Positions 10,979 to 19,414 of a stretch of DNA of 64,000 nucleotides are shown one piece after another; positions within the stretch are counted from its first letter, which is position 1, and every line of letters starts with the position of its first letter. The stretch comes from Batillaria attramentaria (Eukaryota > Mollusca > Gastropoda > Batillariidae). Position numbers and translations under genes: made by a program. A model generated the notes under the pieces. It did not search any database. It was not told the DNA's origin and saw only the letters and a list, made by a program, of their open reading frames with translations. The stretch is taken from contig JACVVK020000373.1 in NCBI GenBank assembly GCA_018292915.2, positions 247,501 to 311,500 on the forward strand. The letters are read 5' to 3'.

Positions 10979-11599
10979 ATGGATCCGCGATTTCAGCATC
11001 CGTTTACCTGTCTTATTGCAGGGCCTTCACAAAGCGGCAAAAGCTATTTTGTCAATCAGTGTTTAGATCGGTTGAAGGATATTATGGTCCCCGCGCCGGA
11101 GGAAATTATTTGGTGTTACGGTGTTTGGCAACCGTTATATGACAAGCTACAGCTGCGTGGCGTGCAATTTCAGGAGGGATTACCTGATATGTCGAAATTT
11201 ACAGGTCACAAACGCTGTCTTCTTATTATTGATGATCTCATGCATGAAACCGATTCTCGCGTGACACAGCTGTTTACGAAAGGAAGTCATCACCTGAACA
11301 TCTCCGTTATGTACATCGTGCAAAATTTATTTGGAAAAAACAAAGAACAGCGAACGATAAGCTTAAACAGTCATTATTTAGTCGTGTTTAAAAACCCGCG
11401 TGACGCGTCCCAAATAACAGCACTGGCAAAACAAATGTACCCTGGAAAAACTCAATATATGTTAGAAGCATATAAAGACGCTGTTTCAAAAAGTCACGGT
11501 TATTTGCTGATTGATCTCAGACAAGAAACACCAGAACATTTGCGCCTACGAACTGATATTTTTTCGCCTCAAGGTGTGACCGCTTATCTTCAAAAATGA
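10979..11599 (+). CDS. Polinton packaging ATPase (A32/FtsK-HerA type)
   Basis: 206 aa from ATG 10979. Walker A is GPSQSGKS at residues 15-22, Walker B is LLIIDD near 81-86, and a sensor-like strand VMYIVQNL lies near 110-117. In this family the enzyme powers translocation of viral DNA into preformed capsids. An in-frame ATG exists at 10922, but the sequence between (TTTTCATTTGTTTCTCTCAG at 10946-10965) is a polypyrimidine tract plus AG, resembling a splice acceptor. Homologues start directly before the P-loop strand, so the internal ATG is preferred. The stop overlaps the next start (ATGA). The gene is intact. Confidence 0.9.
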   Translation: MDPRFQHPFTCLIAGPSQSGKSYFVNQCLDRLKDIMVPAPEEIIWCYGVWQPLYDKLQLRGVQFQEGLPDMSKFTGHKRCLLIIDDLMHETDSRVTQLFTKGSHHLNISVMYIVQNLFGKNKEQRTISLNSHYLVVFKNPRDASQITALAKQMYPGKTQYMLEAYKDAVSKSHGYLLIDLRQETPEHLRLRTDIFSPQGVTAYLQK

Positions 11600-11922
11600 G
11601 CACGCGGCTAAAACGCAACGCGGCGTTATTGAAATTTTTATCGAAAGCTAAACCGCAAGTCGTGAAAGCTATTATCCGATCCGGGGACCGTGAACTGATT
11701 CAAACGTTGTGCGAGTGTTCATTCAATATTTTAAAAGGGCGTGTGCGTTTGACCCCGCGTCAGAAACAAAAACTTCGTGCGCATAAACAGACGCTTAGAA
11801 CCTTGGCGACCAAGAAAACTTCTTTAAAGCGCCGAAAAGCACTTTTGCAGAAAGGTGGATTTCTCGGCGCTGTGTTAGGTCCAGTATTAGGTGTGCTAGG
11901 ACAAGTTTTGCTCGGGCAATAA
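11596..11922 (+). CDS. Small basic Polinton protein, function unknown
   Basis: 108 aa. The N-terminal half (about 1-60) has alternating helices with the block LIQTLCECSFNILKGRV. The middle (60-90) is strongly basic, and the C-terminus (about 91-108) is glycine- and leucine-rich and hydrophobic (GGFLGAVLGPVLGVLG). I recall small proteins of this plan being encoded between ATPase and integrase in animal Polintons, but no function is established for them. The hydrophobic tail could be membrane- or capsid-active; that is inference. Its ATG overlaps the ATPase stop by ATGA. Confidence 0.75.
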   Translation: MSTRLKRNAALLKFLSKAKPQVVKAIIRSGDRELIQTLCECSFNILKGRVRLTPRQKQKLRAHKQTLRTLATKKTSLKRRKALLQKGGFLGAVLGPVLGVLGQVLLGQ

Positions 11923-11930
11923 CAAGAAAA

Positions 11931-12749
11931 ATGGAGTACACGAAGAAAATGGTATTGGTCGACCCGGAATGGCTTAAACGACAAGAACAAAAACCACCAC
12001 CACCACCACCCGTAACGGATATTTTAAATGGGAATATTGTCGGTTTGGACCAGGAGATAACGCAAGTTTTACAAGATGCAGCATTAGAACCGTTGGAAAA
12101 AGCGAGACGCTATGAACAGGCTTTGCACCGCTACAGACATTTTAGTAAAGAGTACCGTCAGAAACCGATCGGTAGAGTGGAAATCGCTTCAACCACCGCT
12201 GAAAGTGCTTCGGCAACACAGCCAGCACCGCCTTCGTCTAGTGCTGGCAGCTTAGAAGAAAAATTAGAAAACCGTGTCCTCGCCAGTGTTCCTAAAACGA
12301 TGCATAAGAAAGCGCGGTTACTTTTAGAGCATCTTAAAGAGGATCCTGAATTGACCTGGGATGAAAGAGGTCAGTTGGTATACGAAGGCGTAACCATCGA
12401 CGGGTCAAATATGTCTGATTTAGTCAATGATGTACTACGCGCTCGGAAAAAAGTGGAAACTCCGCAGGGGTGGAATGTATTTGCTCGTGCTTTGAAACGC
12501 GCCAACGTACCTCGTGAAATTGTAGGCAACCTGAAGCGCTGGGACTACTTACAACGGAACAGGCATGCGTCGTCTTTAAGGGATGCTGCAACACCCTCTA
12601 CGCCTTCAGTTACAGCAGACCGATCGCGCCCTCGCGTTCGTCGTCGTCGTCGTCGACAGGAATCTCCTCTTATTCGCTCATCATCATCATCACCATCACC
12701 CCGACACTTTAAATCGCCGCGTCTACATTGGGAGGCGTTATTTGACTAA
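11931..12749 (+). CDS. Polinton protein of unknown function, 272 aa
   Basis: ATG 11931 follows the previous stop by 8 nt. The N-terminus (1-50) carries a VLVDPEWL motif and a six-proline run. A predicted helical segment follows (about 45-85, EKARRYEQALHRYRHFSKEY). A folded C-terminal segment (about 105-205) contains WDERGQLVYEG...GSNMSDLVNDVLRARK and a GWNVFARALKRANVP block. The last 60 residues are Arg/Ser-rich. I believe this architecture recurs in metazoan Polintons next to the integrase, but no enzymatic motif is visible. A structural or DNA-binding role is only a guess. Confidence 0.7.
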   Translation: MEYTKKMVLVDPEWLKRQEQKPPPPPPVTDILNGNIVGLDQEITQVLQDAALEPLEKARRYEQALHRYRHFSKEYRQKPIGRVEIASTTAESASATQPAPPSSSAGSLEEKLENRVLASVPKTMHKKARLLLEHLKEDPELTWDERGQLVYEGVTIDGSNMSDLVNDVLRARKKVETPQGWNVFARALKRANVPREIVGNLKRWDYLQRNRHASSLRDAATPSTPSVTADRSRPRVRRRRRRQESPLIRSSSSSPSPRHFKSPRLHWEALFD

Positions 12750-12761
12750 AAAAAAAAAAAA

Positions 12762-13814
12762 ATGTCTAAAGCGTTACGACAGCGGTACTATAATCCTAAG
12801 CTCCCTGGCAGTTTTGGTGGTGTGCAAAGTTTAAAAAGAGCTGTACCTAAAGCGAAACTCGGAGACATACAACAGTGGTTGTCTCATCAAGATACGTATA
12901 CATTACACAAACCTGTTAGACACCGATTTTCACGTCGCCGTATTATCGTAGGAGGAATCGATCACCAGTGGCAAGCCGACTTAATTGATGTGCAAAAATT
13001 GAAGAAGTATAATGACGGTTATACCTTCTTGCTAACCTGCATCGACGTGTTGAGCAAGTACGCGTGGGTCGTGCCTTTAAAGAACAAGACGGGTGCGTCG
13101 CTAACGAAAGCGTTTGAACACATCTTTGAGACGGCTGGACGGAAACCTTTAAAACTGCAAACAGACAAAGGAACAGAATTTATCAACCGTGTTTTTCAAC
13201 AATTTTTGTCCAAGCACAAGGTGTATTTCTTTACCACAGAAAACGAAGACATAAAAGCCGCGGTTGTGGAAAGATTTAATCGCACGTTGAAAGAAAGACT
13301 CTGGCGATATTTTACCCACACAAATACTTTGCGCTACGTGGATGTTCTACCTCAGGTTGTCGACAGTTACAATCATTCGTATCACCGGAGTATTCGACGT
13401 GCACCCGTTGAAGTAACAGCTGAAACGAGCGAACAGGTGTGGCAGGCGTTATACGGACGAAAAGGAAAACAGTCGGTGACACAGCTAAACATTGGTGACC
13501 GCGTTCGCATTTCTAAAGCGCGTCGGTCGTTTAAGAAAGGGTATTTACCAGGCTGGACGCAAGAGCTGTTTACTTTAAGTCGCGTATTAAGTACACGACC
13601 TGTTACTTATAAAATCAAAGACGATCACGGCGAGGAATTGAAAGGGAGTTTTTATAAAGAAGAGTTACAAAAAGTTGGTGAAAAACAAGTCTATAGGATT
13701 GAACACATTTTGAAATCGCGGCGAGGCCCTGGTGGAAGAAAAGAATATTTAATTCGCTGGCTCGGCTACCCGTCGTCATTTGACTCGTGGATCCCGGCCA
13801 AACACGTTCAATGA
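12762..13814 (+). CDS. Polinton integrase (RVE family) with C-terminal chromodomain
   Basis: 350 aa. The DDE catalytic residues are D73 (QADLID), D135 (QTDKGTEF) and E170 (AAVVERFNRTLKERLW), with 34 residues between the second D and the E. An SH3-like basic region follows (about 235-295), then a chromodomain at about 308-350 (YRIEHILKSR...YLIRWLGYPSSFDSWIPAKHV). It inserts element ends into target DNA and is expected to generate the 6-bp duplication seen. It is homologous in architecture to the transposon-derived C. elegans F54H12.3 type. The ATG is preceded by an uninterrupted run of about 14 A. The gene is intact. Confidence 0.95.
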   Translation: MSKALRQRYYNPKLPGSFGGVQSLKRAVPKAKLGDIQQWLSHQDTYTLHKPVRHRFSRRRIIVGGIDHQWQADLIDVQKLKKYNDGYTFLLTCIDVLSKYAWVVPLKNKTGASLTKAFEHIFETAGRKPLKLQTDKGTEFINRVFQQFLSKHKVYFFTTENEDIKAAVVERFNRTLKERLWRYFTHTNTLRYVDVLPQVVDSYNHSYHRSIRRAPVEVTAETSEQVWQALYGRKGKQSVTQLNIGDRVRISKARRSFKKGYLPGWTQELFTLSRVLSTRPVTYKIKDDHGEELKGSFYKEELQKVGEKQVYRIEHILKSRRGPGGRKEYLIRWLGYPSSFDSWIPAKHVQ

Positions 13815-14086
13815 CTGACATACAAGAGAATCAGGAAAAAGAAGAAGACACCGGAGCAAGAAGGTCGATACTCTGGCGTGTATGGGGGCGGAGAGTACCG
13901 CGTAGTGAAGTTGTTTTTATATGTCAGATGCTCATCATCTGCATGGTCATTATTGTTTCGTTAATAAATTTAACGCGAGAACATCCGTCGGAAAGTTTGT
14001 GGATTTCCTTGCTTAGCGCTTCTCTAGGATACGCCCTGCCCAATCCGACTATAGAGCGTAAAAATGTTTTACGTGACGCTCCCTAG
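13811..14086 (+). CDS. Small membrane protein of the Polinton capsid cluster
   Basis: 91 aa starting at the ATG that overlaps the integrase stop as ATGA. An acidic/basic N-terminus is followed by one clear membrane segment at about residues 33-54 (VVFICQMLIICMVIIVSLI) and a second weakly hydrophobic stretch near 63-77. It overlaps the next gene by 23 nt. Tight packing inside the morphogenesis cluster suggests a virion or membrane role, but the function is unknown. Confidence 0.6.
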   Translation: MTDIQENQEKEEDTGARRSILWRVWGRRVPRSEVVFICQMLIICMVIIVSLINLTREHPSESLWISLLSASLGYALPNPTIERKNVLRDAP

Positions 14087-14813
14087 TAACAGCAGTTTAA
14101 ACCACTATCCTGACAATAACGCGGCTCATTTTTATACAAAGCTCCCTCAGTCAGTTGATCTGAACGGAGAATGGGAAGTGGGTCTTGCGGAAATTAACGT
14201 TCCCGGTAGTTTTTATAACGTTAAAGGCGATACGTTTCAATTTAAAGTCATACAAGACGATGAACGCGCTGTGTTAAAGGTGGGGACGCTGCCTGATGGC
14301 CTGTACGCGAGTCCCGAACAGCTTGTCACAGCGTTAAACTTCCAAGTTGCTGCCATTACAGCTCAAAGCAATGTCCGATTTCATTTTAAAGACTCGACAA
14401 AGCGCGTGTACGTCGTTTTGTATAAGCACTGCCGGTTAGAGCTCGGGTCTGATTTACAAAAGTTGTTAGGGTTTAAAAGCAATACTTTGGTTGGTCCTGG
14501 AACCTATTTAGCTAACGGAATGCTTGATCTGTACACGCAATACCATTCTCTGTATGTTTATTGTGACATTGTGCAACAGCGAGTGGTCGGTGACGTCAAC
14601 GTACCGCTCCTACGCACCGTCCCCTGTACAGATTTTTCTAAAAGCATCTTGTATGAGCGTTTTGATAAACCTCATTACGTACCTCTGTGTCGGAAACAAT
14701 TCAACACGATAGAAATCCTTATAACCTCATACACGGGAGAACCCATTTCATTCGAACAAGGAAAGAGCATCGTCACACTTCATTTCCGCCCGAGGCGTTT
14801 AGAAGGAATTTAA
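14064..14813 (+). CDS. Polinton minor capsid (penton-like) protein
   Basis: 249 aa. It starts MFYVTLPSNSSLNHYPDN and continues with a beta-rich sequence (WEVGLAEINVPGSFYNV, then alternating hydrophobic strands) to a C-terminus containing ITSYTGEPISFEQGKSIVTL. In animal Polintons and adintoviruses the single-jelly-roll penton base with this opening is encoded just before the pX/pVI-like and major capsid genes. It is expected at capsid vertices. The frame is intact, overlapping the preceding gene and separated from the next by 2 nt. Confidence 0.85.
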   Translation: MFYVTLPSNSSLNHYPDNNAAHFYTKLPQSVDLNGEWEVGLAEINVPGSFYNVKGDTFQFKVIQDDERAVLKVGTLPDGLYASPEQLVTALNFQVAAITAQSNVRFHFKDSTKRVYVVLYKHCRLELGSDLQKLLGFKSNTLVGPGTYLANGMLDLYTQYHSLYVYCDIVQQRVVGDVNVPLLRTVPCTDFSKSILYERFDKPHYVPLCRKQFNTIEILITSYTGEPISFEQGKSIVTLHFRPRRLEGI

Positions 14814-14815
14814 CA

Positions 14816-15253
14816 ATGAAGTGTCCGTATACCTGTGACGCAAAAGCGTACCACGATTACTTTGCCCTACAGGCAGGCAATGGCGGTTTACCGGTATTTC
14901 GCGGTGGAGGCGCGATGATGCGCGGTCAGGGTCTAGGAAATATATTAGGCGGTGTGCTAAGATCCGCTGTTCCCTTACTAAAAAGCGCCGGGAAAAGTTT
15001 GTTAAAAACAGGCGCTAGGACCGGGATGCAAATCGCTAACGATGTCTTGTCGGGTCAAGACTTTAAATCAGCAGCTAAGCGGAGAACGCAACAGGCCGGT
15101 CGACGTATACTGAATCAAGCTGTAGGAGCCGCCGCCGCCGCCGCACCACCCGGCGAGCCCAACACAAAACGTATAAAGCAAGAGTTTAGTCGTAAAAGGC
15201 GTCAAACGAGAAAAAGAGCTGCTCGAAGACACGTCACTGATATTTTTGACTAA
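14816..15253 (+). CDS. pX/pVI-like core or cement protein
   Basis: 145 aa from ATG 14816 (AACAATGAAG). A short N-terminal region is followed by a Gly/Ala-rich amphipathic segment (GLGNILGGVLRSAVPLLKS, about 40-60), an Ala/Pro tract (about 105-115) and an extremely basic C-terminus (about 118-140, KRRQTRKRAARR). This matches the small adenovirus pX/pVI-type protein noted between the capsid genes of adintoviruses and Polintons, thought to aid DNA condensation or membrane lysis. It would be a plausible substrate of the adenain-type protease downstream. The family assignment is by composition and position. Confidence 0.65.
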   Translation: MKCPYTCDAKAYHDYFALQAGNGGLPVFRGGGAMMRGQGLGNILGGVLRSAVPLLKSAGKSLLKTGARTGMQIANDVLSGQDFKSAAKRRTQQAGRRILNQAVGAAAAAAPPGEPNTKRIKQEFSRKRRQTRKRAARRHVTDIFD

Positions 15254-15259
15254 TTCACC

Positions 15260-16570
15260 ATGTCGTTGCTGCACCCACAGAGCTTGTGAATCTGTCGATT
15301 CCGGACTTGATCTGTTTTCCATGCCCCCGACCCAAACCTCGGTCGAACACGGTAGCCATGTGGAATTTCATCCTTTGGCCACACTGGCACCCGGAGCCCC
15401 CATCGAATTTTACGTATCAGGCGCTACGGATGAGTACATGGATTTGTCTAACACTTACTTACACGTGAAATGTAAAGTCACTCGCGCCAACGGTAACAAT
15501 TTAGCAGCCGGCGCGGATGTCGCTCCGGTAAATAACATTTTGCACTCTTTGTTTTCACAAGTGGACGTTACATTTAATTCAACTCTCGTCACAAACTCGG
15601 AAAATACTTACCCGTATAAAGCCTATATTGAAAAAATGTTAAGTTTTGGAATTGAAGCGAAAGAGTCGCATCTGACTGCGGAGGGTTTTTACAAAGACAC
15701 CGCTAACCATTTTGACGACACGCAAGGCGCTGATAATACCGGTTTAGTGTCGAGGCGAGCCTTAACGGCTGAAAGTCGAGAAATGGATTTAATGGGAAGA
15801 CTTCACGTGGATATTTTTAAACAAGAGCGCTATCTTGTAAATGGTGTAGACGTCAAAATTAGACTCATTCCCGCCAAAAACAGTTTTGTCTTGATGGCCC
15901 ACGACCCTGCCGCTGGGTTTAGAGTAATTATTACACAAGCTAGTCTGTTTGTTCGGAAAGTAAAACTGAACCCAGCCGTGACCGTAGGTCACGCGAAGGC
16001 GTTAGAAAAGCGCACAGCTAAATATCCTTTAAAACGAGCAGTCATTAAAACGCATGGATTGGCTCAAGGCAGTCTGTCTGTGGTTTTAGATAATCTCTTT
16101 TTATCACAACTCCCCAACAGAGTCGTGGTCGGGCTAGTGCAAAGCGCCGCCTCTAATGGTGCGTACAACAGTAATCCTTTTAATTTTCAACCTCATGGAC
16201 TGACATTTTTGTCACTGTATTTGGACGGTAAGCAGATTCCGGCCAAACCTTTGACGCCTGATTTTGAACACGGTCAGTACGTGCGCAGTTATTTCAATTT
16301 GGCCGCAGGCACAGGACTCGTCAACAGCCAGCACGGACACGGTATTAAATACCAAGAGTTTCCACATGGCTACTGTCTGTTTGTGTTTGATTTGAGTCCC
16401 AGTCTTTTGGATGGCAATCAAGTGGAGTTGATAAAAACGGTAGTCTGCGTTTAGAAATCAAATTTGCTAACCCGATCCCCAACGCTTTGCAAGCTATCAT
16501 TTACGGAGAACTGGATTCGTTACTGGAAATTGACCGCAGTCGCCAAATTATTACTGACTTTTCATCATGA
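15260..16570 (+). pseudogene. Polinton major capsid protein (double jelly roll), two frameshifts
   Basis: The main body (about 15285-16430, 0 frame) has the F54H12.2-type capsid signature LDLFSMPPTQTSVEHG, then FYVSGATDEYMDLSNTYLHV and PVNNILHSLFSQVDVTFN. It forms the hexon-like double jelly roll of Polintons. The expected N-terminus, ATG 15260 encoding MSLLHPQS, is in another frame and stops at 15287-15289. The expected C-terminus (LRLEIKFANPIPNALQ..., ending at TGA 16568-16570) is also out of frame, so the body frame ends prematurely at 16452-16454. The true-frame stop overlaps the protease ATG as ATGA, matching other junctions and supporting this reading. An internal ATG at 15321 would give a shortened 377-aa product. 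Either indels have inactivated the gene or the assembly has errors (the 3' break is next to AAAAA). Confidence 0.85.
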
Positions 16571-17031
16571 ACAACCGACAACTGACACGCGTGCTGGCCC
16601 ACCATCGAACTGCCAGACACGTTTTTCGCGGTGTTTTTCCCCGCGACAGACTTCCCCGGCGTCTATTACCAAAACATCACCATCATGCTTTTGTAGTAAA
16701 TACAGCCCCTGCTGGTCATGTAGGAGAGCATTGGGTCGCGATTTGGTTCGATGCTCGTACTTGTACAGCAGAATATTTTGATAGCTATGGTCTGCCCCCT
16801 CGCCATCGTGACATTAAAGAGTTTCTTGTAAGAAATTGTCGCTACTACAGATATAATGATCGGGTCCTGCAAGATGCGTTAAGCTCTACTTGTGGGCTTT
16901 ACGTCCTGTATTATCTGATACGCAAAAGTCACGGCGATACCATGTCGAAGGCCCTGTCTATTTTTAGGGCTTACTCACCAACAGCCAATGATCGTAAAGT
17001 GACTCAGCTTTTTAGACGCGCGTTCGCCTAG
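16567..17031 (+). CDS. Polinton cysteine protease (adenain/Ulp1 type)
   Basis: 154 aa. Catalytic triad candidates are H55 (GEHWVAIWF), D72 (EYFDSYG) and C109 (SSTCGLYVLYYL), with Q102 as oxyanion-hole residue (LQDALSSTCG). This is the arrangement of adenovirus maturation protease, about 200 aa in adenovirus and shorter in Polintons. It would cleave capsid and core precursors during virion maturation. ATG 16567 overlaps the out-of-frame C-terminal stop of the major capsid gene. The frame is intact. Confidence 0.92.
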   Translation: MNNRQLTRVLAHHRTARHVFRGVFPRDRLPRRLLPKHHHHAFVVNTAPAGHVGEHWVAIWFDARTCTAEYFDSYGLPPRHRDIKEFLVRNCRYYRYNDRVLQDALSSTCGLYVLYYLIRKSHGDTMSKALSIFRAYSPTANDRKVTQLFRRAFA

Positions 17032-17044
17032 GAAAAAGGTTACC

Positions 17045-17051
17045 TATAAAA
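17045..17051 (+). promoter_or_regulatory. TATA box for first PC4-like gene
   Basis: TATAAAA lies 112 nt upstream of the ATG at 17157 and 14 nt after the protease stop. It is the first TATA box after the closely packed capsid block, so the PC4-like gene probably has its own transcript. Confidence 0.5.
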
Positions 17052-17156
17052 ACTCGAGGTACCTGCGTGCACTGGTGTTATTCATTTTAACCGGCTTACA
17101 CCACGCGACCTGGGCCGCGGTACCTTCTACCGAAGAAGAAGAAGAAGAAGAAGAAA

Positions 17157-17651
17157 ATGACATCATCGCAGAGTGGCGTTTTGACTTCAAACGGCACGTT
17201 GTTTCCTCTGGGGCGAAATATCTACGCCAGCGTGAAAACTTGGCGAGGTACTGTCAAGATTTACATTCGCCATTATTCTGCTCGATCTGATGTCAAAGGA
17301 GGCAAAGTAGTTCCTACGCGACGTGGCGTCAGTTTGGATCTGGCTGAATTTCAGCGCTTGGGAAAAGTCAAATCAAGACTTGTCGCTGAGTATAACAAAC
17401 AGACCAGTGAACTGAAACAACAACAACAACAGCAGCCATCGCCGCCGCCGCTACCGCCAGCTACCGCGACCCCAGAAAAACCTAAGTACCCGATTCAACG
17501 AATGGTGGACGATCAGTATATTGACAATTTGATTCAACACTGTTTTGAGCAGAATTCGAGTGACACACACCTGAATGCTACAGATTTGCCAGACGTTCAA
17601 CCGCCTCAATCTCAACTCTACTGGGGCAACGATTTCGCAAGTTCATTGTGA
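17157..17651 (+). CDS. PC4-like ssDNA-binding protein 1
   Basis: 164 aa. Residues about 15-75 form a PC4/Sub1-type fold: LGRNIYASVKTWRGTVKIYIRHY, then KGGKVVPTRRGVSLDLAEFQRL, the beta-strand plus helix unit that binds single-stranded DNA and dimerises. A glutamine run and proline-rich linker follow (about 84-105), and then an acidic, poorly structured tail. A transcription or replication accessory role is inferred. An ORF in another frame at 17075-17290 is a shadow. AATAAA at 17738 provides a polyadenylation signal. A second PC4-like gene lies at 19727. Confidence 0.7.
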   Translation: MTSSQSGVLTSNGTLFPLGRNIYASVKTWRGTVKIYIRHYSARSDVKGGKVVPTRRGVSLDLAEFQRLGKVKSRLVAEYNKQTSELKQQQQQQPSPPPLPPATATPEKPKYPIQRMVDDQYIDNLIQHCFEQNSSDTHLNATDLPDVQPPQSQLYWGNDFASSL

Positions 17652-17737
17652 ACAAACACTTTTTTTTTTCTGACATTGGTCCTTAGAACTTGTTGTATGC
17701 ATTGATCTTTTTTTGTTTTTGTGCCGTTCCTCGACTG

Positions 17738-17743
17738 AATAAA
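17738..17743 (+). terminator. Polyadenylation signal after first PC4-like gene
   Basis: AATAAA followed within 15-30 nt by GT-rich sequence (TTTGTTTGTGTGTGTA), the usual arrangement of a cleavage/polyadenylation site. It probably ends the leftward late block and the PC4-like transcript. Confidence 0.6.
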
Positions 17744-17858
17744 ATTTGTTTGTGTGTGTATGCTATATTGTTGTTCTTGTTCTGTGTGTGTGTGTTGAGT
17801 TTGCGTAAACAAAATTATATTACAACACATACAGACCTTTAGTTGCCTTTCCAACATT

Positions 17859-18089
17859 ATGGAGCCGCAAAATGCCTTTCATCATCATCAAGAAAGTTAC
17901 CGGGAAAAGACACAAGCTTTTAGACGAGCTGCTATCAAGCAAACAAACAAAACAAAAAAACAAAAAAAGGCAGCAGGGACATGGGGACAACCACCACCAC
18001 CGCCACCATTACCGTATCTTTTTGTCAAACTGTCCACATTTACAATTACTCGTACAGCGATACACCTCTCCCGTATCTTCGACAAATAA
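17859..18089 (+). pseudogene. Truncated CARD-like gene copy
   Basis: The start context CCAACATTATGGA resembles that of the CARD gene at 20755. After only a few codons the frame encodes NAFHHHQESYREKTQAF, which aligns with the CARD helix 5-6 segment NAFHHFQESLLAAGETQAL of that gene. The first helices are missing, as if removed by an internal deletion. A proline run and unrelated residues follow to the stop. Another frame from ATG 17872 is open for 120 codons into a promoter-like repeat; its 3' half is that repeat and it is probably not coding. Confidence 0.5.
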
Positions 18090-18428
18090 TCACACCCACA
18101 TATCTTTGACAGGTGCCCATCTTATGTATCGTTTAGGTGTCATAAGAGCGGCAGATGCGCGTGTGACCGTGGCTGTTGTCGCGCGAAATGACCCCCGTCT
18201 TATGCAAAACAATAGAGTTCCAAACGGCAAATGACCGCTAGTCCTACAGTAATAATCTTTGCCAGCTATCGTGGTTACGGTACACACCCCTCATGATTGC
18301 GTGGTACAATTAAACGGCAGCTGTTGTCCACTATTTTTAGTAAGCGCAAGGAAAGGTATTTAAGTGTAGTGATGATAGTGTACTTTTACCCATTTGGCCC
18401 TCTCGCTTCTCTTCAGCAGCAGCACGAC
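18014..18428 (+). promoter_or_regulatory. Repeated promoter module, copy 1
   Basis: Contains GTGACCGTGGCTGTTGTCGC, the block ATGACCCCCGTCTTATGCAA, GGCAGCTGTTGTCCACTATT and a TATA box TATTTAAG at 18357-18364, ending with CCCTCTCGCTTCTCTTCAGC. The whole is repeated 414 bp downstream at over 95 percent identity by eye. No intact gene directly follows copy 1; it leads into copy 2. Confidence 0.6.
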
Positions 18429-18830
18429 CGTATCTTTGTCAAACTGTCCACATTTACAATTACTCGTACAGCGATACACCTCCCCCGTATCTTCGACAAA
18501 TAATCACACCCACATATCTTTGACAGGTGCCCATCTTATGTATCGTTTAGGTGTCATAAGAGCGGCAGATGCGCGTGTGACCGTGGCTGTTGTCGCGCGA
18601 AATGACCCCCGTCTTATGCAACACAATAGAGGCCCAAACTGCAAATGACCGCTAGTCCTACAGTAATAATCTTTGCCAGCTATTGTGGTTACGGTACACA
18701 CCCCACATGATTGCGTGGTACAATTAAACGGCAGCTGTTGTCCACTATTTTTAGTAAGCGCAAGGAAAGGTATTTAAGTGTAGTGCCGATAGTGTACTTT
18801 TAACCATTTGACCCTCTCGCTTTAATCTTG
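18428..18830 (+). promoter_or_regulatory. Repeated promoter module, copy 2
   Basis: Near-identical to copy 1 with the same order of blocks. The TATA box TATTTAAG is at 18771-18778, and GACCCTCTCGCTT precedes the ORF starting at ATG 18870. It is the likely promoter of that gene. Frames inside the module (about 84 and 68 codons) are duplicated only because the DNA is duplicated. Confidence 0.65.
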
Positions 18831-18869
18831 GAGTTTCTTCAGCTGCGCTCTTTTTTTTTTTTGGTAAGC

Positions 18870-19325
18870 ATGGAAGCTGTATGGTTTCACTACGTACTCC
18901 TGTGCGCCATCTGCGAGAATCTACGTCGCAAAGTATTTAAGAATCCTGGTCGCAATTCTGGTCGCGTCGATTCTCTACAACAAATGTGTTGTAATAGTCT
19001 CGTGTTTGGCGCTGCTCGAGATGTACCTGTGTTTTCCGCCCCAGCAACTATAGCCAGTGACATTGATGCCCAACGACAATACTTCGCAATGTGTGAAAAA
19101 GCAGAAGAGATCGAACAATTTTTGGTGGACAATCTGTTTGAACCACATGTGTCGGAACCGGTAAAAACGGCTATGGACATACTTCTAAAGCATGGACAAT
19201 TTGAAATAGAAGATATTCCGGATCACGTACCTGTTGATCTGACTATTTTGACTGGCAGACAAAAAAAAACATTTGAATTTTTTGTTGTATTATCAGGAAA
19301 GAGTATACAGGAGTTTGAGGCGTGA
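18870..19325 (+). CDS. Polinton accessory protein, unknown
   Basis: 151 aa from ATG 18870, about 90 nt after the TATA box of promoter module 2. A hydrophobic, cysteine-containing N-terminus (MEAVWFHYVLLCAICENLRR) is followed by a mixed helical region with EKAEEIEQFLVDNLFEPHV (about 76-95) and a C-terminal part ending GKSIQEFEA. I do not recognise a family. Helical periodicity in the C-terminal half would fit a small helical bundle. Flanking by two homologous promoter modules suggests it belongs to a repeatedly duplicated accessory cassette. Confidence 0.55.
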   Translation: MEAVWFHYVLLCAICENLRRKVFKNPGRNSGRVDSLQQMCCNSLVFGAARDVPVFSAPATIASDIDAQRQYFAMCEKAEEIEQFLVDNLFEPHVSEPVKTAMDILLKHGQFEIEDIPDHVPVDLTILTGRQKKTFEFFVVLSGKSIQEFEA

Positions 19326-19414
19326 CTTCTTCAGGGCTATACGAATGGGGGATTTGTGTTGATTTGGGTTACGGTACTGCACCTAAATCTACATGCCGCT
19401 TTGGATAATAAAAT

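Noticed and set aside
16428..16440. Programmed -1 frameshift site in the major capsid gene (AAAAAC)
   Set aside because: Codon phase does not fit the X-XXY-YYZ slippery rule and there is a second frameshift at the 5' end; simple indels are more likely.
18394..18648. 84-codon frame nearly identical to the 3' half of a 120-codon frame at 17872
   Set aside because: Lies inside the duplicated promoter modules; the third module copy does not maintain the frame.
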